Positions 17,546 through 26,587 are shown, counted from the stretch's first letter. The stretch is 64,000 nt of DNA from Candidatus Koribacter versatilis Ellin345 (GCF_000014005.1 NC_008009.1:1054001-1118000), one strand, 5' to 3'. The notes: a model not told the origin generated them from the sequence alone. A program made the numbers and translations.

Positions 17546-18828
17546 TACGTCACCTGCACGGACGGGCCGGTAAATTTCGGAGGCTTCGCCGTCATGTCGA
17601 TGATTGGACTGTCGATGCCGTCGACGCGGAGCCGCACTGGAACGGGTGTGGCAGTGGCGGTGAGGTTGGCAAAGGTGAAGCTCGGAGAATTGGTTGGAGT
17701 ATCGAAGGTGTCGGCTGGAGCCGCCTGGCTTCCGATAAGGAGTTGAACAGCCTGCCCAGGGCGGAGATAGGGTGCGCATGGCACGGAGACGGAAACGTTT
17801 AGACCTGATGGGATCGTTCCGGGCGCCCAAGACGCATCGATTTTCGGCGCAATCGCGAGGGCAACGCCATTGGTGTCCACTGTGTCGCCATCCGATGCGA
17901 CCTTGGCGGAGACCACGTAAACGCCTGCGGGGAGGTCCGTGGGATGAAGTTGTGGGGACGGTAGCACGGGGTTAGGAATACCAAACTTAAAAGACACATT
18001 CGTGGCATTCGTAATGGCGGTGATATCCGACTGAAGACCCTGCTGTGGATTGACCAACCGTACGGCGGAGGTTCCGTTCAGGAATGCGCCTTGAACGGTG
18101 ACCGTATCTCCGAGACATGCGACAGGCTGTTTGTTTGGCGGATCAGCTTCGGTCAACGTTGGAATTGGAGACAGCGGCTTCGCTTCGATAATCCGTTGTA
18201 GTACGGGTAAAGCGGCGAATACTGGATTCTGCGGCTGGATCAGGACCACGGATACCTGAAAGGGAAACGTCGGGCGGTAGTCGGCCTTGAGGGCGGTCCA
18301 GAGCCACGCGATCTCCTCGCGACCAAGAGTGGCGGGAGTGATCTTGATCATTTCGACCTGGTCGGCAAGTCCCGAGAGACCGAGCGCGGTAGCGAATGGA
18401 GCTGGATAGCTCGGTGGAAGGGCTGCTAGCGCCGAAGCGATATCTGCGCGGGCAATCATCGGATTTTGGTGCAAGAAGAAGACGCCAAGACCAAGCAAGG
18501 CTTCGGCCTGGCTATCTTCGGGCGCATACGCGGTCAGAAGATAGTGGAGGTCCAGCGCGAGGGGTTGATTCGCAATGCGGGTTTGACCGTCCGGCGCAAG
18601 GGTTGGCATCTCAATGTTTCGCCACGCGGCGTTTAGCGTGACTTGGTGGAGAAAGATATTTACCTGGAGAGGCGCGTTGCCGCCGCCGGCAATACCGCCC
18701 TGAATGAGGTCAGGAGCAATAGCGGTCACGGAGACGCTGCCCAAGACCGATGACGGATTGTTGTACACAGCGTTCAGATACGACTGGAGCACAGCCGTGA
18801 CCGCGGCGAGCGCAAGGGCATTGCTCAC
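17545..18828 (-). CDS. DUF4255 tail-terminator/cap protein (Afp16/Pvc16-like) with Ig-like C-terminus
   Basis: 427 aa, GTG start overlapping the upstream stop. The N-terminal 200 residues match DUF4255: ALAAVTAVLQSYLNAV at the start, then INIFLHQVT-type text (here VNIFLHQVTLNAAWRN) and LDLHYLLTAY. DUF4255 proteins cap the distal end of the tube and sheath and set particle length. Residues 235-427 add two beta-rich segments with IPT/Ig-like spacing (GDTVTVQGAFLNG and PGQAVQLLIGSQ). These are not needed for capping in the shortest homologues and could face the particle end. Confidence 0.85.
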   Translation of the reverse strand: MSNALALAAVTAVLQSYLNAVYNNPSSVLGSVSVTAIAPDLIQGGIAGGGNAPLQVNIFLHQVTLNAAWRNIEMPTLAPDGQTRIANQPLALDLHYLLTAYAPEDSQAEALLGLGVFFLHQNPMIARADIASALAALPPSYPAPFATALGLSGLADQVEMIKITPATLGREEIAWLWTALKADYRPTFPFQVSVVLIQPQNPVFAALPVLQRIIEAKPLSPIPTLTEADPPNKQPVACLGDTVTVQGAFLNGTSAVRLVNPQQGLQSDITAITNATNVSFKFGIPNPVLPSPQLHPTDLPAGVYVVSAKVASDGDTVDTNGVALAIAPKIDASWAPGTIPSGLNVSVSVPCAPYLRPGQAVQLLIGSQAAPADTFDTPTNSPSFTFANLTATATPVPVRLRVDGIDSPIIDMTAKPPKFTGPSVQVT

Positions 18829-19451
18829 TGCGATCTCCCATCCCGACGGCGCAGGTAGTCATCGAGGCTCGTAGACTTGCGCGTGACTTTTGGTGTGCTT
18901 TGCGGCTGAGGCTGCGCGACGGCGAGCACTTCAACCCTGCCGATGTGAATCTGAATGTCGTCGGGTTCTCGGTGTGAGGCTTGTGATGCGGCGGGCGATG
19001 ACCCTCGCGATGGCCGTGCGGGAGTTGCTGCGTTGGGAAGAAGCGCTGGTCGCTGTTCCTTGGGGGGGAGGAGCGGAGAATAGGGCGGAGGAATTAGCGA
19101 CTGCTGACTCTCGACATCATGTGGTGTTGATGGCCGAGATTTCGTCGAGGCCTGCTTGTCTGTCTCTTCTTCGTCTCCGGATGCTGAGTAACTACGAGTC
19201 GGAGTATCCTGGCGAGTTTTGTCGGGCTGTTGGGAAAGGTCTGACCGGGAAAGCTCAAAATCAAGATTTACGCGGTGTGATGTCGAGCGCGACTCGCTGT
19301 TTGTAAGCGTGGTATCCGACATTTCGGATTGCATACCAGACTCGTCACCGAGTTCAGGCGTCGAGGGAGCGAACATTGAGCCCACCATCGGATGCACGCG
19401 TTGCGACGGTTGTGCAGCGGATCCAGCGAGTCTTTGGAGATAACCACTCAT
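18825..19451 (-). CDS. Low-complexity eCIS-locus protein of unknown function (208 aa)
   Basis: 208 aa rich in Ser, Pro, Thr, Arg and Gln; probably disordered through residues 20-150. Only the start MSGYLQRLAGSA and the last 50 residues (IQIHIGRVEVLAVAQP, then a basic LDDYLRRRDGRSQ end) look ordered. Overlaps by four bases on both sides show that it is translated within the operon. No homologous family is recognised. The conserved-looking C-terminal strand-helix could bind a particle component, which is speculation. Confidence 0.6.
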   Translation of the reverse strand: MSGYLQRLAGSAAQPSQRVHPMVGSMFAPSTPELGDESGMQSEMSDTTLTNSESRSTSHRVNLDFELSRSDLSQQPDKTRQDTPTRSYSASGDEEETDKQASTKSRPSTPHDVESQQSLIPPPYSPLLPPKEQRPALLPNAATPARPSRGSSPAASQASHREPDDIQIHIGRVEVLAVAQPQPQSTPKVTRKSTSLDDYLRRRDGRSQ

Positions 19452-20152
19452 GCGTGCACCATCTCCATGTAATTGGCTCGGCGGGTCGCAGAAAGGGAGA
19501 GGATTTCGCCTTCACTCCAGCCGTAGGCCGATGCGATGGCATGTACTTCCCAAAGTGCCCGTTTGGCGCGAGCCTCGATCTCACTCCACAAGAAGTTGAC
19601 GAGATCGATGGTTTCTTCCGAGTGGTTCTCGCACTTCGGACACACGAACGAGATGCGAACCTCCGCCATGGGATCGGCTTGTGCCATGGCTTCGCCCAGA
19701 GGCTCCGTGTCTTCCACCCGCCATTGCTCCACTGACTCTCCTTCAGACAGGCAGCGCTGAACCAGCGCTAGAGCTGCATCGTTAGGATCGTCTTCGGTTT
19801 GCAGTGCAGCGAGATCGCGACTTGTCGGTAAGCGAAAAACGCGATCGCGAAAGCTAATTCGGCCGGTGCGTACGGACTGCTGCTCGGAGAGAAGAACTCG
19901 CGCGTCAATCTCGAATTCCATTTTTTCGTCGCATTCAGAACACACGGACCAACCTTGTAGCTGAGGGCCGAAAGTGACGATGTGCGTTTCCAACAGAGCT
20001 TGATTCCGACGACCAAGGGGCCAGTCGGCAATGTCTGCCGAAGCAACCTCGGGAGCGACGGCGGCAAGCGTCATCACCCCGCGGTCGAGTGGGTGCATTC
20101 TGGCGCCACGCTCCCAGAGGTCGAGCACGCCCGATATGGAGAGTGCTCGCAC
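19448..20152 (-). CDS. Zinc-ribbon baseplate-type protein of eCIS
   Basis: 234 aa, GTG start just after the tube stop. Two CxxC pairs (VCSECDEK near residue 71 and VCPKCENH near 169) could hold one zinc ion. The C-terminal WSEIEARAKRALWEVHAIAS then AYGWSEGEILSLSATRRANY resembles T4 baseplate/tail-chaperone-type proteins found next to tube genes in eCIS and phage clusters (recalled). It could be an assembly chaperone or a baseplate component; the sequence cannot decide. Confidence 0.7.
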   Translation of the reverse strand: MRALSISGVLDLWERGARMHPLDRGVMTLAAVAPEVASADIADWPLGRRNQALLETHIVTFGPQLQGWSVCSECDEKMEFEIDARVLLSEQQSVRTGRISFRDRVFRLPTSRDLAALQTEDDPNDAALALVQRCLSEGESVEQWRVEDTEPLGEAMAQADPMAEVRISFVCPKCENHSEETIDLVNFLWSEIEARAKRALWEVHAIASAYGWSEGEILSLSATRRANYMEMVHA

Positions 20153-20153
20153 G

Positions 20154-20684
20154 CTACGTCACCACAGTGGCCAGGGTCGGTTCTTTCGGTTCGGAGACGC
20201 TGGTGTCGCGTTCCCATCCTTCGTTCTCAAGCTTGATGTGCTCGATCGCGATCGCATTCGCGTTGGCGTCGAGATCAGGCAGCGCCTGATACTCGGACAC
20301 CCAGCAGCGGAAGATCTTGTATGCCATGACTACCTGGCCGGCCTCGTTGTAGAACTCGAGATAGATCTCCTTTCGGAAATCGGCGAGGGAAACCTCTGAG
20401 CCGAGGCCAGCGCCGAAATTCCACACTTTGCCGGCCCAGTCGTGAAAGTTGAGGTCCTGCGTCAGTCCGCGCTCGAGTGTGATCGGTTCATATTTCGTGC
20501 GGCCGGGAGACTTATGCGAAGTAGAGGGATCGCCGCCGGAACGGTGCTCGACGACCTCCGTCGTGCGCTTCAGTCCGGAGACTTTGCTGCCGCCGTAGAC
20601 GTACTTGCCGTCCCACTTCAAACGAAATTTGAAGTTTTTGTACGGATCTAATCGCTTTGGATTTGCTGGAAACGGAACGCCCAT
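20154..20684 (-). CDS. Tail tube protein (gp19/Hcp-like, Afp1/5-like)
   Basis: 176 aa. The opening DPYKNFKFRLKWDGKYV, then GLKRTTEVVEHRSGGDP and ITLERGLTQDLNFHDWA, is the standard eCIS/T4 gp19-type tube sequence. Hexamers stack to form the inner tube through which cargo passes. AAGGAGAA lies seven bases before the ATG; the sheath gene ends 12 bases upstream. It is the only tube gene in the window, whereas Afp-type loci have two. Confidence 0.93.
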   Translation of the reverse strand: MGVPFPANPKRLDPYKNFKFRLKWDGKYVYGGSKVSGLKRTTEVVEHRSGGDPSTSHKSPGRTKYEPITLERGLTQDLNFHDWAGKVWNFGAGLGSEVSLADFRKEIYLEFYNEAGQVVMAYKIFRCWVSEYQALPDLDANANAIAIEHIKLENEGWERDTSVSEPKEPTLATVVT

Positions 20685-20696
20685 ACAATTTTCTCC

Positions 20697-22325
20697 TTAC
20701 GCCTGAAGCTGTCCTGCCATCTGCTGGATCTGTATTACGACGAATTCTGCGGGGTAGAGCGGAGCGAATCCGACGAGAATGTTGACGATGCCCTGATCAA
20801 TGCTCGACTGCGGATTGTTGTCGGCGTCGCATTTGACGAAGTAGGCCTGTTGCGGAGAGGTGCCTTGGAATGCGCCTTGCAGGAAGAGGCCCTGCATGAA
20901 GGCACCCACGTTCATGCGGATCTGTCCCCAGAGCTTTTCGTCATTGGGTTCGAAGACGACCCACTGGGTGCCGTCGTACAACGAGCTTTCGAGGAAGAGA
21001 GCGAGACGCCGGATGGGAACGTACTTCCACTCGGAGCCGACCTGGTTGTTCCCGCGCAACGTTCGCGCACCCCAAATGACGTCGCCGTACACAGGAAAGT
21101 TGCGGAGGCAATTGATCGCCTGGATATTTAAGCTTCCGTTCTGCGCGTTCGTGAGATTGAGCGTGAGACCGGTGTCACCAGTGAGGCTGGCGTCGATGCC
21201 GGCAGGCGCTTTCCAAACCCCGCGGGCTGTGTCAGTCGCCGCATAGAGGCCCGCAACAAAGCCGCAGGGTGGAAAGGCGCGAGTGCTATTGGTTTGCGAG
21301 TCGAACTGGTTGACCCACGGAAAGTAGAGCGCGGAGTTGATGGAGTTTACGCCAGTAATGCCAGCCGGACCGTTTAGTGCCAGGTCTTTCACCTTGTCGT
21401 CCGACTTGGAATCTACGATTAGGAATGCGCGGTTGTCCACGCAGTACGCTTGCAGTTCGGTGATGTTCTGGACCACCGTTTCGCCGGGAACGCAAAGGAT
21501 GTTGAAGATGGGAACGGTATCGAGCAACCGAACACCTGCGGTTCCGGCTCCGCCCGAATTGAGCATTTTCTCGAAGACGGTGTCGCCCGGTGCCAGCGGC
21601 GTGCCGTCGTTTCCGTCAACGCTGGCATTCAATGCGATAGAGCCGGGATTCGAGGCTTTCGGCGTGGTCGGAACGCCGGGAGTGACGGTCAGCGTGACCG
21701 GGGTTGGGGCCATCTTCGCCGTTACATAGTTCGACTGTTCGTTCAGGATGTTGACGACGTAGCGTCCCTGCGTGTCGGCAGAGTTCGTCGAGAGATTCGA
21801 ATAGCTCTCAACAATGGTCTGCGCAGACGTGACGGGATCGGTGTAGACAACCGAGAGAGTAAAGCGGTTGTAATCGTCAATTCGCGGCTGGACCTGGATG
21901 GAGTAGTTCTTCGCCCATGCGCCTTGGTTTGCGGCCGATATTGTCAATCCGGCGGCACCTTTCGTAACGGTGACTTTGCTGGGTGACACGCTCGCGTCGA
22001 AGGTTATGGTCTTGATGTTGACCGACGCCGTCGCAGCCGCCGTGTTGCCGTTCGTGGTGTCGGAGACGAGTCGCACGATGTAGGCCTGTTGTCCGCCGTT
22101 GTTAAAAAACTGATTGACGGAGTAGCCGAGATTGCTTCGGGCGTCGAGGCCGCCGAATTGGTTCGCGAAGTCTGCCCAACTCTGGACCAGTGTGGCTTCA
22201 TCGGTCGGGCCCTGCGCTGCCCAGCCCACGAAGGCAGCGATGGAGGTAGCGACGCCTGTGATGGTGTGCACTCCACTGGGAATTTCTTCAATGTAAACGC
22301 CAGGAAACGTGAAAGTCGGCGGCAT
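20697..22325 (-). CDS. Contractile tail sheath protein (Afp2-4-like)
   Basis: 542 aa. The N-terminus FPGVYIEEIPSGVHTITGVA and the C-terminal FLQGAFQGTSPQQAYFVKCD with VNILVGFAPLYPAEFVVIQI are diagnostic of contractile sheaths. The centre (residues 90-330) is a variable insertion domain expected on the sheath surface. GAGGAGG is well placed before the ATG. It is the only sheath gene in the window, so the particle is a minimal one-sheath, one-tube type. Two hairpins precede it. Confidence 0.93.
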   Translation of the reverse strand: MPPTFTFPGVYIEEIPSGVHTITGVATSIAAFVGWAAQGPTDEATLVQSWADFANQFGGLDARSNLGYSVNQFFNNGGQQAYIVRLVSDTTNGNTAAATASVNIKTITFDASVSPSKVTVTKGAAGLTISAANQGAWAKNYSIQVQPRIDDYNRFTLSVVYTDPVTSAQTIVESYSNLSTNSADTQGRYVVNILNEQSNYVTAKMAPTPVTLTVTPGVPTTPKASNPGSIALNASVDGNDGTPLAPGDTVFEKMLNSGGAGTAGVRLLDTVPIFNILCVPGETVVQNITELQAYCVDNRAFLIVDSKSDDKVKDLALNGPAGITGVNSINSALYFPWVNQFDSQTNSTRAFPPCGFVAGLYAATDTARGVWKAPAGIDASLTGDTGLTLNLTNAQNGSLNIQAINCLRNFPVYGDVIWGARTLRGNNQVGSEWKYVPIRRLALFLESSLYDGTQWVVFEPNDEKLWGQIRMNVGAFMQGLFLQGAFQGTSPQQAYFVKCDADNNPQSSIDQGIVNILVGFAPLYPAEFVVIQIQQMAGQLQA

Positions 22326-22341
22326 CTTTCGTCCTCCTCAA

Positions 22342-22379
22342 GTCCGCATTTTGCGGACAAGCCATTCGCCGTAAGGCGA
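22342..22379 (-). promoter_or_regulatory. Two tandem hairpins in front of the sheath gene
   Basis: Hairpin one is GTCCGCA-TTT-TGCGGAC (22342-22358), a perfect seven-base stem. Hairpin two is TCGCC-GTAA-GGCGA (22366-22379), a five-base stem with a tetraloop. Both lie in the 56-base leader between the 79-aa gene and the sheath Shine-Dalgarno sequence. No U-tract follows, so simple termination is unlikely. An mRNA end protecting the abundant sheath-tube message, or a processing site, would fit. Confidence 0.6.
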
Positions 22380-22381
22380 TC

Positions 22382-22621
22382 TCATCCACAATGCATAACG
22401 CGGAGTGCACTCACCGGAAGGACTACGGCCTGCTGTGCAGTAATTCGCACCACGGCATAGGCACGCAGGTTGTTCCCGGAATCTGAAAACTCAACCACCA
22501 CCCCATTGGCCTCGAGTTCGGCGGTCAGGTTCGCAAGCACTTCCGCCGGCTCCGGCAGAAAGACGTCGGCGATGCGGAAGGTCACCCGGTCTCCGACTTG
22601 CGCAGTGTTCGCGAAAGGCAT
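22382..22621 (-). CDS. Small protein of unknown function before the sheath gene (79 aa)
   Basis: 79 aa, no membrane segment. The sequence alternates short beta segments and one helix (PAEVLANLTAELEANGVVVE), and codon use looks like that of the neighbours. The ATG has only a weak GAGAAC site. It is flanked by a 198-base gap upstream and the double hairpin downstream, and could be the first gene of the structural operon. I do not recognise the family. Confidence 0.5.
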   Translation of the reverse strand: MPFANTAQVGDRVTFRIADVFLPEPAEVLANLTAELEANGVVVEFSDSGNNLRAYAVVRITAQQAVVLPVSALRVMHCG

Positions 22622-22765
22622 GCAGAGTTCTCAAGTGGGAGAGTGGCAATTCAGGTTCCACAAGGATTGACTTGTGAATGCATCGCTACGTCATTTTCGG
22701 GTAGCGCAATTCAATGCTTTGCGGAGCGAGGGACGCGGTGAGATGACTTTGTGTGGAAATAATTC

Positions 22766-22782
22766 TTGCAAAGGTCTGCCAA
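22766..22782 (-). promoter_or_regulatory. Imperfect sigma-54-like promoter motif
   Basis: On the minus strand the sequence reads TTGGCAGACCTTTGCAA. TGGCA and TTTGCA match the -24 and -12 elements, but the GG-to-GC spacing is one base shorter than the sigma-54 standard. It lies about 145 bases before the 79-aa gene, in the only large gap (22622-22819) of the eCIS operon, and a sigma-54 activator is encoded upstream. The short spacer makes activity doubtful. I see nothing else in this gap. Confidence 0.25.
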
Positions 22783-22819
22783 ACTTGTCAGCGACACTGC
22801 AGAAAGTGGCAGTCAATCG

Positions 22820-25800
22820 CTACTTCGGAAGGGGTAATTTGCCGCCAGTCTTTGTCGGAAGTGTCGTCATGTATTTCTTCATCTCGATCGCGACTTCCCC
22901 TTTGCGTTGTGTCATAGCCTTGACGCCATCCTGCCCGTACGCGCGAACGCCTGCCTTCCAGTCCGTCAGTCGGGTGCGGTTGCTCTTTGAAGAGTTGAGT
23001 GGTTCCTCCATCAAGAACAAGTTTTTTTCATAGCTCACAAGTTTCTTCTGCGAATCTTCCGTGAGCTCCCAGAAACCGTCCCAGTTGGACATTTCGTCAA
23101 TGGAGTTGAGGTGGTCAATGCTGGGATCTTGAATCTTTTTGCCGGGCTGACCGCTGAAGGCTGAGTACTCGTCTATGCCTTTTGCGCGAACAAGCACGGC
23201 GCGCTCCGCCGATGCCGAGTACGAATAGGCTCGAATGGGGGCAAGGGGATCCGCCGCGAGTTGAGCGATGGCAGCCTGCTTCTTCCCGATCTCCGACCCA
23301 AGTCTCGCAGCTTCACCGCGCAGATCGGCAAGTTTTTCCCGCTTTTCCTGATTAGGTTCCGAACTGCGTTCCGTTTCGCCAATCTCAATCTGGTTCTGCA
23401 ACAGCAGCCCACGCAGCCTTTTGATTTGCAACTCGGTCATATCGCTCTGCGATTTCCGCTCGGTTGTGATCTTGGCCTTGTTCTCCGCTCGCTTGGCTGC
23501 CTCCGCCTTCTTCGCTTCCGCATCGGGATCGATTTTCGGAGCGCTCTTCGCCTTGGCGGGTGCTTTCTTTACTCGGTCCTTCGTTGGGGCTGTTGTCTCG
23601 TCTGCCTTCGTCGTCGAATCATCGGACGCGTTCGTCTTCTTCGCAACCTTGGTCTGCTTGGCTGCCTTTCCTTTCGATTGAGACTTGCTGGAATCGTCAA
23701 CGTCCGGCTCCGCCGCCTTTTTGGTCGCGGTGGTGCGGGCGCTCGCTTTACCTTTTGCCTTGCCGCTTCCAGAATCGCTGCGGCGTTTCTGGTCTGCGGT
23801 ATCCGTTTTTTCGACCTTTTCGTCAGCACGAACCTTCTTGACATCCTTGTATTTCGTTTCGTCTTCAACCAGGCGCTGCTTCGGAGCGGTGGTCTTTTTT
23901 TCTGCCTTTTTGGTGTCTGCAGTTGGCGGAGGTTGTGGCGGGTTGGCTTTTTTTGGCTCGACTTTGGGCGTCTGCGAAGCTTTCGCAGTTTGATCAACCT
24001 TTGGGGCCTGCGGAGGCTTTGTAGTCTGGTCAATTTTCGGGGGCTGCGGCGGTTTGGTCTGCTCGATTTTCGGCGGCTGTAGTTTTGGCGGATCCGGCTT
24101 AGGCATCGGATCTTGCTTCGTCGCGCGTTGCCGAAGAGCTTCCGGTTCGAGACGAGGAGAAAGACGCTCATCGGTCATTTGCGCCATCTGCCGACGCTGG
24201 TCCATGCGAGCCTTGACGGGTGCCGCCACCATCAGGCCGGCATCCACCATCGATCCGATTTCGGCACCCTTCTCGCCGCCGATGATGCGCCCAACCAACG
24301 AGCCGGGACCCGCATTTGCGATCTGGTCTAGTTGCGCGAGGATGTGGTTGATGCGGTTGTTCTCGAGAGCAACTTTGAATTCCCCAAGGGTGCCTTGGTG
24401 GGTGGAACCGTCCGGGAGCGTGCGAATGGCCACAATGCGATCTTCCGCTTCGTGCTCCCCTTCGGTAAGGTCGTATTTGATGCCGTACTGATCGCCCGCC
24501 ATTGGATCGCGACGCAATGCCGAGCGTGCTTTGGGTGAGAGACGGCGGAAATTCATTAAGGCATAGTCAACGCGGTCCCACTGCAGGCTGGCGAGACCTC
24601 CAGTGCCTTGCAAAGCGCGGAATCCGAATGGACCGATCAGATTCTCTAGCGACTCTCCGCAACGGCCGATGAACGTAAACATGTCCACCGTATCGAAAAG
24701 TTCCATCGACGCGTCGATGAGATCGATGAGGCTGTCGGCCGCAGGTCCATTGGGATCGACGGCCTTCACAAGCACAACCAGCGCATCCATCGCGCGGTGT
24801 GTCTTGAATTTTGTGTCAACCTGTTCAGCCTCTTTCGGGTTCTTGCGCTCCCATTCGGTCTGAGCTTTGTCCCAAGCCTCGCCGAACTGCTTCGCGTAAC
24901 CTTCCTTCGCAATCGCCGCATTCAAAGCACTTATCGCAGCGTCTTTTGCAGGGCCTATAGCATCCGCCGGAAGTTTGCCCTTCGCGATCTCCGCCATAAA
25001 GACGTTGTGAAAAGCATCGTCGTATTCCTTTTCGTGCGGGACGGAGGTGGTGACTTTGTAACCGATCTGTTCGAAGCTCTGCTTCTTATTGATGAGTTCG
25101 TATTGCTTCCACAAAACCGAATCCACCATTTGCTTGACGTGCTCTTCGCGGCTCTTGGACTTGTCTTCCTGGCCGATGTACTTGTCAGAGACGTCTGTAT
25201 CGCTCCCGCCCGTGGTTTTCTTGTAATTGGCAAAAAGCTCTAGAGCAATGTCACCGATCTCCTGCCTGCCGTCGACCTTTATCATGGTTCTTGCTGTCGT
25301 CGGCTTGATCTTGAGGTCATTGAGTTCGAAGATACTTTCGTCGCGTTTGTCAGGAGCGTCGTCGCGCCAGGGGTGGAAGACGACATACAGACGGTTGCTG
25401 GACGGAGTCTTCGCGTCAATCAACATTTTTTTGTCGATCATTCCTGAGAGAACTTCGCGACTGTACGTCTGGCGCAAGAGGTCCTTCGCAAATCTGAGTT
25501 TCATCAAGACGACGGTCTCGTCGCCGGTCAACTCAGGCATATCTTCATCGCGTGCGATCTGGGCGGAGGTACGAGGCACCATCACCGAAGCATGGCTTCG
25601 CCCTCTCTGGTCACCGCGCGCTGTTTCTTCGGCGGTACGCCGGGCATTCACTTCGGCCGGTGAACCCCGTGAGCTCATAGGCAGTTGGGACGGGAACGAA
25701 TTGATATTGCGTTGTTGGAGGGTATGGACGAGTTCGTGGGCGAGAAGAGATCGGCCCTCGGCTGTGCCAGGTGAATAGCGACCTGCTGAAAACACGATGT

Positions 25801-26416
25801 GCTGGCCCAGCGTGTAAGCTTTCGCCGCAAGAGCCCTCGCGGAGCGGGCCGCTGCGGCGTCGGCGTGTATCCGAACGGTTTCGAATCCCCAGCCGAATCG
25901 TTCCTCCATCATTAAGCGAGTTTCGCGCTCCAACGGTTCGCCAGGCGTGTTTACAATCCTGTCAACCCCGGACTGTTCTAAGGACTGTTCTCGTAGACTG
26001 TCGTCGCTCTTCTTCTGAATCGATCCCTGGGCGGCCCTTTCTTGCTTACATTTGTCGCACGTGCCGCCGCATTCGCATTTCCGCTGGACAACCGGCTCTG
26101 AACGAGCTGTTTGCAGCGACGAGCTGAGCGGTCGGCGTAGTACCGCCGCAGCCATGTCGTCCGCCTCCCGTTCGAGGGAGTCGCTCGAGATACGGTTATG
26201 CCCAGCAAACGCAGATGGACGTGGGTTCGGATCGTCCCCGTGAGCGGTGAGGTTCAGCTTCGAGATTGAGAATGAATACTCGGGCTGGGAGGCTTCCTGC
26301 ACGGACTGGTCGGCCGAGAAGTAGTTCGTCGCATTTTTCGCGGGCGTAGCGGCCTTTCCGGCCGGGGACGGTTTCGTAATTGCCAGACGTGCAGATGTTC
26401 GCAAGCCGACGCTCAT
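22820..26416 (-). CDS. DUF4157-type eCIS cargo protein 2 with HNH-like C-terminus
   Basis: 1198 aa from the ATG at 26416; a GTG at 26479 would add 21 residues, and neither has a strong ribosome-binding site. Layout: LEREADD helix near residue 85, cysteine module (QRKCECGG ... CDKCKQ), DUF4157 with LLAHELVHTLQQ, a helical region of about 550 aa, and a long Lys/Pro/Ala/Thr linker with repeats such as PPKIDQTTKPPQAPKVDQT. A coiled-coil-like segment follows, then a C-terminal domain. The last has IDHLNSIDEM (His1102), KNLFLM (Asn1132) and LNSSKSN (Asn1141), the spacing of HNH/His-Me finger nucleases. DUF4157 indicates eCIS cargo; nuclease activity is inferred. Confidence 0.78.
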   Translation of the reverse strand: MSVGLRTSARLAITKPSPAGKAATPAKNATNYFSADQSVQEASQPEYSFSISKLNLTAHGDDPNPRPSAFAGHNRISSDSLEREADDMAAAVLRRPLSSSLQTARSEPVVQRKCECGGTCDKCKQERAAQGSIQKKSDDSLREQSLEQSGVDRIVNTPGEPLERETRLMMEERFGWGFETVRIHADAAAARSARALAAKAYTLGQHIVFSAGRYSPGTAEGRSLLAHELVHTLQQRNINSFPSQLPMSSRGSPAEVNARRTAEETARGDQRGRSHASVMVPRTSAQIARDEDMPELTGDETVVLMKLRFAKDLLRQTYSREVLSGMIDKKMLIDAKTPSSNRLYVVFHPWRDDAPDKRDESIFELNDLKIKPTTARTMIKVDGRQEIGDIALELFANYKKTTGGSDTDVSDKYIGQEDKSKSREEHVKQMVDSVLWKQYELINKKQSFEQIGYKVTTSVPHEKEYDDAFHNVFMAEIAKGKLPADAIGPAKDAAISALNAAIAKEGYAKQFGEAWDKAQTEWERKNPKEAEQVDTKFKTHRAMDALVVLVKAVDPNGPAADSLIDLIDASMELFDTVDMFTFIGRCGESLENLIGPFGFRALQGTGGLASLQWDRVDYALMNFRRLSPKARSALRRDPMAGDQYGIKYDLTEGEHEAEDRIVAIRTLPDGSTHQGTLGEFKVALENNRINHILAQLDQIANAGPGSLVGRIIGGEKGAEIGSMVDAGLMVAAPVKARMDQRRQMAQMTDERLSPRLEPEALRQRATKQDPMPKPDPPKLQPPKIEQTKPPQPPKIDQTTKPPQAPKVDQTAKASQTPKVEPKKANPPQPPPTADTKKAEKKTTAPKQRLVEDETKYKDVKKVRADEKVEKTDTADQKRRSDSGSGKAKGKASARTTATKKAAEPDVDDSSKSQSKGKAAKQTKVAKKTNASDDSTTKADETTAPTKDRVKKAPAKAKSAPKIDPDAEAKKAEAAKRAENKAKITTERKSQSDMTELQIKRLRGLLLQNQIEIGETERSSEPNQEKREKLADLRGEAARLGSEIGKKQAAIAQLAADPLAPIRAYSYSASAERAVLVRAKGIDEYSAFSGQPGKKIQDPSIDHLNSIDEMSNWDGFWELTEDSQKKLVSYEKNLFLMEEPLNSSKSNRTRLTDWKAGVRAYGQDGVKAMTQRKGEVAIEMKKYMTTLPTKTGGKLPLPK
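23964..24080 (-). repeat. Imperfect repeats of about 36 bp in cargo protein 2 linker
   Basis: The coding strand gives about four 11-12 residue units of the form PPQ-x-PK(I/V)(D/E)QT. The DNA is degenerate between units. This is part of a disordered linker separating the DUF4157 half from the C-terminal domain. Boundaries are approximate. Confidence 0.55.
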
Positions 26417-26587
26417 CGTGAAAAGCACAGACTTCTGCGCATGTGGTTGCAACTTGACTACCACTTTGAGGCGGTGCACAACTTTGGGAAGTCGAGGAAA
26501 TTAGAGGTTCCCGTCCGATTTGAGGATCGGCGCGCCCACCTGTACCAATGCAACTGAAGAATGTGGCAGTGCGCTAGGAGCTCAGCC

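Noticed and set aside
17546-17830. Longer N-terminus for the AAA+ ATPase
   Set aside because: It overlaps the DUF4255 gene and has no similarity to ATPase N-termini; the ATG at 17545 overlaps the upstream stop.
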